Assembly: GCA_002472405.1 (NCBI GenBank)
Contig: DKRV01000011.1
Location: forward strand, 13,303 to 77,302
Source of the DNA: Clostridiales bacterium UBA7273
GTDB lineage: Bacteria > Bacillota > Clostridia > Oscillospirales > Oscillospiraceae
Direction: 5' to 3'
DNA length: 64,000 nt
The translations under genes and the position numbers were made by a program. The notes beneath the pieces were generated by a model. It did not search any database. It worked only from the letters and a program-made list of their open reading frames with translations, and had not been told where the DNA came from. Positions 59,259 to 64,000 of the stretch are shown one piece after another (the stretch's first letter is position 1; each line of letters opens with the position of its first letter).

Positions 59259-60956
59259 GGTGCCGCCGAGGGCGAGGAGCTCTTCGTGCGCTCCCTGCTC
59301 GGTGATGCGGCCGTGCTCGATGACAGCGATGCTGTCGGCATTGCGGATGGTTGACAGGCGGTGGGCAATGACGATGCTCGTGCGTCCGACGCAAAGCCTG
59401 TCGAGCGAGGCCTGAATGCGGCGCTCGGTGACGGTGTCCAGCGCGCTGGTTGCTTCATCGAGGATAAGCACGGGCGGATTTTTCAAAAACACGCGTGCAA
59501 TGGATATGCGCTGCTTCTGGCCGCCGGAGAGCATCACGCCGCGCTCGCCGATGTAGCTGTCGTAGCCGTCGGGCATCTGCATGATCTCGTCGTGCAGCTC
59601 GGCAAGGCGCGCGGCCTCGACGATCTCCTCGTCGGTCGCATCCGGGCGGCCGTAGCGGATGTTCTCGCGCACGGTGCCTGCGAACATGTAAACATCCTGC
59701 TGGATGATGCCGATATTGCGCCGCAGCGAGGCCTGAGTTATGCCGCGAACGTCCTTTCCGTCAACGGTGACGCTGCCGTCGGACACGTCGTAAAACCGCA
59801 TGATCAGCTGGCTGATCGTGGTCTTGCCGCCGCCGGACGGGCCGATGAGCGCAAGCGTTTTGCCTGCCTCGGCACGGAGCGAAACGTGGTGCAGAACTTC
59901 GGCGCTGTCGTAGGTGAAGCTTACGTCGTTGAGCGCGATATCGCCGCGGACGCGGCCGATATCGACTGCGTCCGGGGCATCGACGATCTCGGGCTCGGTG
60001 CGCATGATCTCAAGGAAGCGCTCGAAGCCGGCGGTGCCCTGCATGTAGATCTCGGCAAACTGCGTGAGCCTGCGCACTGGATTGATGAATGTCGAAACGT
60101 ACAACGTGAAGGTTATGAGGTCTATGTAGCTGAAGCGGTCGTTCATGATAAGCACTCCGCCGACTGCGATGACCACGACGGGCATGATGCCGGTCGTGAA
60201 CTCCATGCCGCTCATGAACGCGCCCATGGTTTTGTAGTATTCCTTTTTCGCACCGCGGTACATGTCGTTTGCCGCGTCGAATTTCTGCTTTTCAAGCTCC
60301 TCGTTGGCAAATGCCTTTGCCGTGCGCACGCCGGAAACGCCGTTTTCAAGCGCGGAGTAGATGACGCCCATCTTGCGCTTGACCTCCATGTTCGCGTCCT
60401 TCATCTTCACGCGGCACTTGAGCGTGAACCACAGGCACAGCGGCAGCAGCACCGCAAGCACAAGCGTCAGCTGCCAGTTTATCGTGAACATGATGATCAT
60501 CGAACCGACAATTGTCAGCGCGCAGATGATTATATTCTCCGGGCCGTGGTGTGCAAGCTCGGTGATCTCGAACAGATCGCCGGTGAGCCGGCTCATGAGT
60601 GTGCCGGTGCGGTTTTTGTCGTAAAATCCGAAGGACAGCGCCTGCATGTGACTGTACAGATCCTCGCGCATGCGCGACTCGATATTGACGCCCATGCGGT
60701 GGCCGAGGACGGTGATGACATAGTACAGCACCGCCTTGAGCACATACGCCGCCGCAAGGATAGCCATGACGACGAAAAACGTCTTGTACATGCTCTGCGG
60801 CAGGTAGGTCTGCATACTGCTTTTCGACACATACGGAAACGCAAGGTCGATCGCCGCGACCAGCACCGCGCATATCGTATCGATGATAAACAGCTTTTTC
60901 TCGCGCATTATGTATGCGACGAATATTTCAAACGGTTTTTTATTCTTAAAATCCAT
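59238..60956 (-). CDS. ABC exporter (fused membrane and ATPase domains)
   Basis: 572 aa from ATG at 60956. Six helices (about 20-300), then the ATPase with Walker A LIGPSGGGKTTISQL (near 375-389), signature LSGGQKQRISIARVFL, Walker B PPVLILDEATSALD, H-loop VIAHRLSTI. MsbA/YwjA-type lipid or drug exporter. The start sits on a repeat edge (CGCTATTAAAAATG) with AAGGAG 21 nt upstream. A longer reading from 60989 would be entirely repeat-encoded. The C-terminus YFSLAN-stop is also repeat-encoded. The gene is bounded by repeats on both sides. Confidence 0.93.
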   Translation of the reverse strand: MDFKNKKPFEIFVAYIMREKKLFIIDTICAVLVAAIDLAFPYVSKSSMQTYLPQSMYKTFFVVMAILAAAYVLKAVLYYVITVLGHRMGVNIESRMREDLYSHMQALSFGFYDKNRTGTLMSRLTGDLFEITELAHHGPENIIICALTIVGSMIIMFTINWQLTLVLAVLLPLCLWFTLKCRVKMKDANMEVKRKMGVIYSALENGVSGVRTAKAFANEELEKQKFDAANDMYRGAKKEYYKTMGAFMSGMEFTTGIMPVVVIAVGGVLIMNDRFSYIDLITFTLYVSTFINPVRRLTQFAEIYMQGTAGFERFLEIMRTEPEIVDAPDAVDIGRVRGDIALNDVSFTYDSAEVLHHVSLRAEAGKTLALIGPSGGGKTTISQLIMRFYDVSDGSVTVDGKDVRGITQASLRRNIGIIQQDVYMFAGTVRENIRYGRPDATDEEIVEAARLAELHDEIMQMPDGYDSYIGERGVMLSGGQKQRISIARVFLKNPPVLILDEATSALDTVTERRIQASLDRLCVGRTSIVIAHRLSTIRNADSIAVIEHGRITEQGAHEELLALGGTYFSLAN

Positions 60957-61405
60957 TTTTAATAGCGCTTTAACGCACTCCTTATACATTTATTGCGTGA
61001 ACCCGGTATCGAGACGATGGTGGAAACCATGCTGTTTCGCGCTCCGGGAGATTGTGCTATATTAGTGCAAAACTTCATCTGCACCCTTGTAGGGAACGGA
61101 TCTATCCGTTCCGTTTTTTTAGAGGCGAACCGACTCCGTTTTTTTGTTTTTATTGCGCGCCCGGTTTGAAGCTGCACGGGAAGCCGCGTGTGCCTCGCGC
61201 TGCATAAAATCGTGCTATATTAGTGCGAAGATTGGTCTGCACCTTGTAGGGAACGGCAAAAAACTTTGCACCGCACTACCGGGTTGCGTAGCAGTCACGG
61301 TTTATTCCAATGTCTCGAACCGGGCGAGCGCAATATGCGTATCTGTAACTGCCTCAATTCGCCTCTAAAAAACCGTATCCGCAGCTGCGTCAATGCGCCT
61401 CTAAG
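60957..61405. repeat. Dispersed long-inverted-repeat elements
   Basis: Edge TTTTTAATAGCGCTTTAACGC, GGAACGGATCTATCCGTTCC (61095-61114), an internal TTTTTTTAGAGGCGAACC (near 61115), then right arms ending CAATTCGCCTCTAAAAAA (near 61372) and GTCAATGCGCCTCTAAG (61405). The second right edge supplies the ATP-grasp stop. Confidence 0.82.
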
Positions 61406-62403
61406 CACTCGGACATGGCTTTTTGGAATTTGGGCAGGACGCCGATGCCGTTGGTGCGGTGAGGCGGAAGCTGATAGATATCGTGGCCGGGATAGTCGTT
61501 GCCCTCGATCAGCAGCGGCCCGTTATCGGTCACGCACACGTCCCAGCCTACAACGCCGACCTGCGGCACGACCTGGCCTGCGCGCTCTACAAGCGCGATG
61601 ACCTCGTCCCAGAGCGGTATTTTGAAGCCCTTAATGGGCACGCCGGTCAGGGGATGCACGTCGTACAGATGCCCGGACTTATCCAGCGCCGGGTAGATTA
61701 TCTCGCCCCTGTCCTCCTCTATGGGCACGACCATGCCGCCATTATTGAAGTTATCGACATACTTGCCGTTGCCGATGCGCAGGTACGCGGCGACAACGCG
61801 CGTTTTCTTGCCGTGGGTGAAGCTTATGACGCGGCATGTATTGACCGAGCAGGGGTGCAGCGCCATGAGGTCGCGATGCTGCACAACGCACTCCTCCAGC
61901 AGCACCTTGCCTGCGCCGTTCAAATGCTCGCGCACAGGCTCGGACAGCTCGCGCACGTCGAGCTTCTCAATGCCGCGACCGCATTGCCCGTCAACGGGCT
62001 TCACCATGAACACGGGGTGCTTTTCGATGAAAGCGTTAAGCTCGGCGTCGCTCGCGGTGGAGTAGTCGAGCCAGTCGCGGTGCAAAAACTCGGAGAAGTT
62101 GTGCGCGAATTTGAGCTTATTCTCGATCTCGGGCATGTACGCCGGGTCGTTATACGCCTTGATGAAGCCGTTATTTATGCCTCGCGTGAGCACCGTTTTG
62201 CGCTGCGCGGCGTTGAGGTCGTACATCTCGAACAGCCAATAGTCCATATATCCGGCCTGGTAGCGCAGTCCGCACCAGACCATGTCGAAGAATATGAACA
62301 GCTTGCTGCGTCCGGACTTTTCATGGACCTCGTCTATCTTCTGGAACATCTGCTTCCAGTTCAGCCCCGCTATGCGCGCAAGCAGAAATTTTAATTTTCC
62401 CAT
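61390..62403 (-). CDS. Sugar-transfer-associated ATP-grasp protein
   Basis: 337 aa from ATG at 62403 (AAAAAAGGAGATAGT, starting at the repeat edge). Core matches the sugar-transfer-associated ATP-grasp family: HPVFMVKPVDGQCGRGIEKL (nucleotide loop), LLEECVVQHRDLMALHPCSV, NTCRVISFTHGKKTRVVAAY and metal ligands in LLIEGNDYPGHDIYQ. Such proteins occur in polysaccharide and capsule loci and probably ligate an amino acid or similar acceptor; the exact reaction is unknown. C-terminus SECLEAH-stop is formed by a repeat. Stands alone, without glycosyltransferase neighbours. Confidence 0.88.
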   Translation of the reverse strand: MGKLKFLLARIAGLNWKQMFQKIDEVHEKSGRSKLFIFFDMVWCGLRYQAGYMDYWLFEMYDLNAAQRKTVLTRGINNGFIKAYNDPAYMPEIENKLKFAHNFSEFLHRDWLDYSTASDAELNAFIEKHPVFMVKPVDGQCGRGIEKLDVRELSEPVREHLNGAGKVLLEECVVQHRDLMALHPCSVNTCRVISFTHGKKTRVVAAYLRIGNGKYVDNFNNGGMVVPIEEDRGEIIYPALDKSGHLYDVHPLTGVPIKGFKIPLWDEVIALVERAGQVVPQVGVVGWDVCVTDNGPLLIEGNDYPGHDIYQLPPHRTNGIGVLPKFQKAMSECLEAH

Positions 62404-62405
62404 AC

Positions 62406-62630
62406 TATCTCCTTTTTTAGAGGCGCATTGACGCACCTACCGATACATATATTGCGTGAACCCGGTATCGAGAATGCCAACAAAACCGTGGCTGCCTCGC
62501 AACCCGTTAGTGCAATGTCAAATCTTTTGCCGCACCTCGTAGGGAACGGATTTATCCGTTCCGTTTGTCGTGGTATCGTCGGCACCCACCGGTCTGGCTG
62601 ACGCAATAACCGTATCGGCAATTATTCACT
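62406..62630. repeat. Dispersed long-inverted-repeat element
   Basis: Left edge TTTTTTAGAGGCGCATTGACG, arms CGAGAATGCCAACAAAACCG and GTTAGTGCAATGTC, GGAACGGATTTATCCGTTCC (62543-62562), ending degraded near GCAATAACCGTATCGGCAA at 62620 next to the RNase H stop. Confidence 0.8.
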
Positions 62631-63079
62631 CACCGTGCGGACATGGTCTGCGAGGCCGCGACGGCAAGCTCATCGCAGCGGTTATTGAACTCGTTCTCGG
62701 CGTGGCCCTTGACCCAGTGGCAGCGGACCTCATGCGTATCGCACAGCTCCAGCAGCTCTGCCCAGAGGTCGGGGTTCAGCGCCGGCTTTTTATCGGCCTT
62801 TTTCCAGCCGTTGCGCCGCCACGACACCGCCCAGCCCTTGCTGAGCGCGTCAATGACGTACTTTGAATCCGAGTACAGCTCCACGATGCACGGCTCCTTG
62901 AGCGCACGCAGCGCCGAGATCACGCCGGTTAGCTCCATGCGGTTGTTTGTCGTCTGCTTTTCGCCGCCGGACATCTCCTTTTTCGCGCCGCCATAGCACA
63001 AAATCGCGCCCCAGCCACCCGGACCCGGGTTGCCGGAGCACGCGCCGTCGGTGTATATCGTAACCGTTTTTTTCATCAT
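62630..63079 (-). CDS. rnhA: Ribonuclease HI
   Basis: 149 aa. Catalytic acids: Asp in [16 protein letters not shown] (near 11), Glu in [10 protein letters not shown] (near 49), Asp in [12 protein letters not shown] (near 71) and Asp in [10 protein letters not shown] (near 135). Degrades RNA in RNA-DNA hybrids. Starts with a four-base overlap (ATGA) inside the end of the SHOCT gene, so they are cotranscribed. Confidence 0.96.
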   Translation of the reverse strand: MMKKTVTIYTDGACSGNPGPGGWGAILCYGGAKKEMSGGEKQTTNNRMELTGVISALRALKEPCIVELYSDSKYVIDALSKGWAVSWRRNGWKKADKKPALNPDLWAELLELCDTHEVRCHWVKGHAENEFNNRCDELAVAASQTMSAR

Positions 63080-63579
63080 TTCAGACCGTATTTCCGCATG
63101 AGTATGTTGTATTCGTCCTTCTCAATGAGGCCGTTGCGCAGCAGCTCCTTGAGCTGGGATGCTCGTTTTTCCTCGTCTGTGCCGTGATAGTCCGGCTCGA
63201 CGTGCTCGTGGTCATCGTCGCAGCGCGTGAGGTCATCGCGCATCTTCTCGGTCAGGCGCTTGCTGATGCTCTCACCCTTGCCGACAAATTTCGACACGTC
63301 AAAGTGCTCCGGCTTGAACTCGCGCTTTGCAGGCTCTGTGCGCGCTGGCTGCGCAGCATCGGACTCGGAGTTTTTATCCGCGGCATCTGCCTGCGCTTTT
63401 TTCATTGCTATCACCGCCAAAACGACCGCGCCTATCATCAAAACAATGAAAAGCACCGTGCCGCCGCCGATGCCGATGACGTCGGCAAATATAAACAGTG
63501 CAACAATGGCCGCAATGACGAGCTTTACAGGGCTGCCGTCCGGCTTCTGATCTCTCCTATTGTCATTATTCATCATCAT
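63076..63579 (-). CDS. Membrane protein with C-terminal SHOCT domain
   Basis: 167 aa. Two helices ([20 protein letters not shown] and [20 protein letters not shown], about 18-60), a charged linker, then SHOCT motif [20 protein letters not shown]. Three ATG codons in a row: with AAAAAAGGAGA from the repeat edge as ribosome-binding site, the third (63573) has the best spacing. SHOCT modules mediate oligomerisation or sit at ends of regulatory membrane proteins. Function unknown; upstream partner of rnhA. Confidence 0.8.
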   Translation of the reverse strand: MMMNNDNRRDQKPDGSPVKLVIAAIVALFIFADVIGIGGGTVLFIVLMIGAVVLAVIAMKKAQADAADKNSESDAAQPARTEPAKREFKPEHFDVSKFVGKGESISKRLTEKMRDDLTRCDDDHEHVEPDYHGTDEEKRASQLKELLRNGLIEKDEYNILMRKYGLK

Positions 63580-63587
63580 TCTCCTTT

Positions 63588-64000
63588 TTTAGTGGCGAAT
63601 TGACGCAGCTACGGATACATCTATCTCTGGTTGCCCGGTTCTGAACTGCCGACAAAACCGGGAGGCTCTCGCATTACATCAGTGCGCTGCTGAATTTTGC
63701 TCCGCACCCCATTGGTTTCCCTGTTAAGGGGAGCAGGCGGCGTTGCTGCCGAGGGGTTGAATTATAGCGCACACAATACCTATTAACTATTAACTATCAG
63801 CTATTAGCTCTCCGCTGCGGCCACAGCTGCTTGTAGGAAACGGGCTTGCCCGTTCCGCATGTTATGGGTTAGTCTGCGCTCAATGGTCGGGCTGACGCAA
63901 TAAATGTATTGGTATCAGCGTAAAGCCGCTATTGAAAAAGTGCCGCAGGCACACCGCAATTATTCATCATTCATTATTACCATCGGTTGACAAGGACAGA
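63588..64000. repeat. Dispersed long-inverted-repeat element at the right edge
   Basis: Edge TTTTTTAGTGGCGAATTGACG, arm with CGACAAAACCGGGAGG and AGTGCGCTGCTGAATTTTGC, CCCATTGGTTTCCCTG, CTGCCGAGGGGTTGAATTAT, CTATTAACTATTAACTATC, GAAACGGGCTTGCCCGTTCC (63838-63857) and the edge GCCGCTATTGAAAAAG near 63941. The last 60 bases carry ATT-rich pieces and no gene. Confidence 0.8.

Noticed and set aside
59361..60962. 533-codon plus-strand frame
   Set aside because: Antisense to the ABC exporter; Ala/Asp/His-rich reverse-frame artefact.

Overview
The window looks like chromosome from a GC-rich, spore-forming member of the Clostridia, probably the Oscillospirales/Ruminococcaceae side. The evidence is a SpoIVB-type sporulation protease, the block hprK-murB-rapZ-whiA-dnaE, S-layer-homology (SLH) surface proteins, a TAXI-type TRAP transporter, sigma-A-like promoters and many intrinsic terminators. 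I saw no rRNA, tRNA or CRISPR array.

Layout: 1-4 kb holds an SLH adhesin that runs off the left edge and an M14 peptidase. 4.8-7 kb holds spoIVB and a broken MFS gene. 7.6-10.8 kb is a TAXI-TRAP uptake operon. 11.2-14.7 kb is the hom-lysC-asd operon of the aspartate pathway. 14.8-15.9 kb is an IS30-type element whose transposase carries two in-frame TAG codons. 16.3-24.5 kb holds rpmB, then hprK-murB-rapZ-whiA, an atypical AT-rich lipoprotein gene, and dnaE. 24.5-37.5 kb is mixed: a YgjP-like metalloprotease, a YkvI-type membrane protein, a 34-residue peptide gene, a MATE transporter, a second SLH protein, proC, two CobW-type GTPases, a D,D-carboxypeptidase and two tandem MgtC paralogues. 37.75-45.07 kb is a decayed Tn4451-like (TnpV/TnpW/TnpX) element. 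It carries a three-gene accessory operon (sigma-like, zinc-finger and RhuM proteins) and a broken nickel/peptide-type ABC permease next to an FmdE protein and a TPR protein. 45-64 kb holds a coiled-coil membrane protein, an ArsB-like carrier with a PatB-type lyase, Fic, BceAB-like, nth, rarA, DUF951, an ECF S component, an ABC exporter, a sugar-transfer-type ATP-grasp, RNase HI and a SHOCT protein.

The dominant unexplained feature is a dispersed repeat family filling almost every repeat-tolerant intergenic gap, roughly 20 loci and about 10% of the window. Each complete unit is a large inverted repeat. One arm begins TTTTAGAGGCG(or TGGCG)AATTGACGCA and the other ends CGCCTCTAAAA. The centres vary and are built from short palindromic modules whose two sides co-vary. 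The units abut genes to the base. In one orientation the edge supplies the last codons and stop of unrelated genes (C-termini LLVAN, LEAN, LEAH, SLAN). In the other it supplies an A-run plus GGAG, or a GTATAGGAG...AAAAATG module, at translation starts. Both the IS30 copy and the Tn4451-like element sit inside such repeats. This is the best candidate here for an undescribed system.

Annotation used reading frames, motifs, spacing and ribosome-binding sites only. Families are named from recognisable motifs and no database search was possible. Element boundaries and promoters are predictions.
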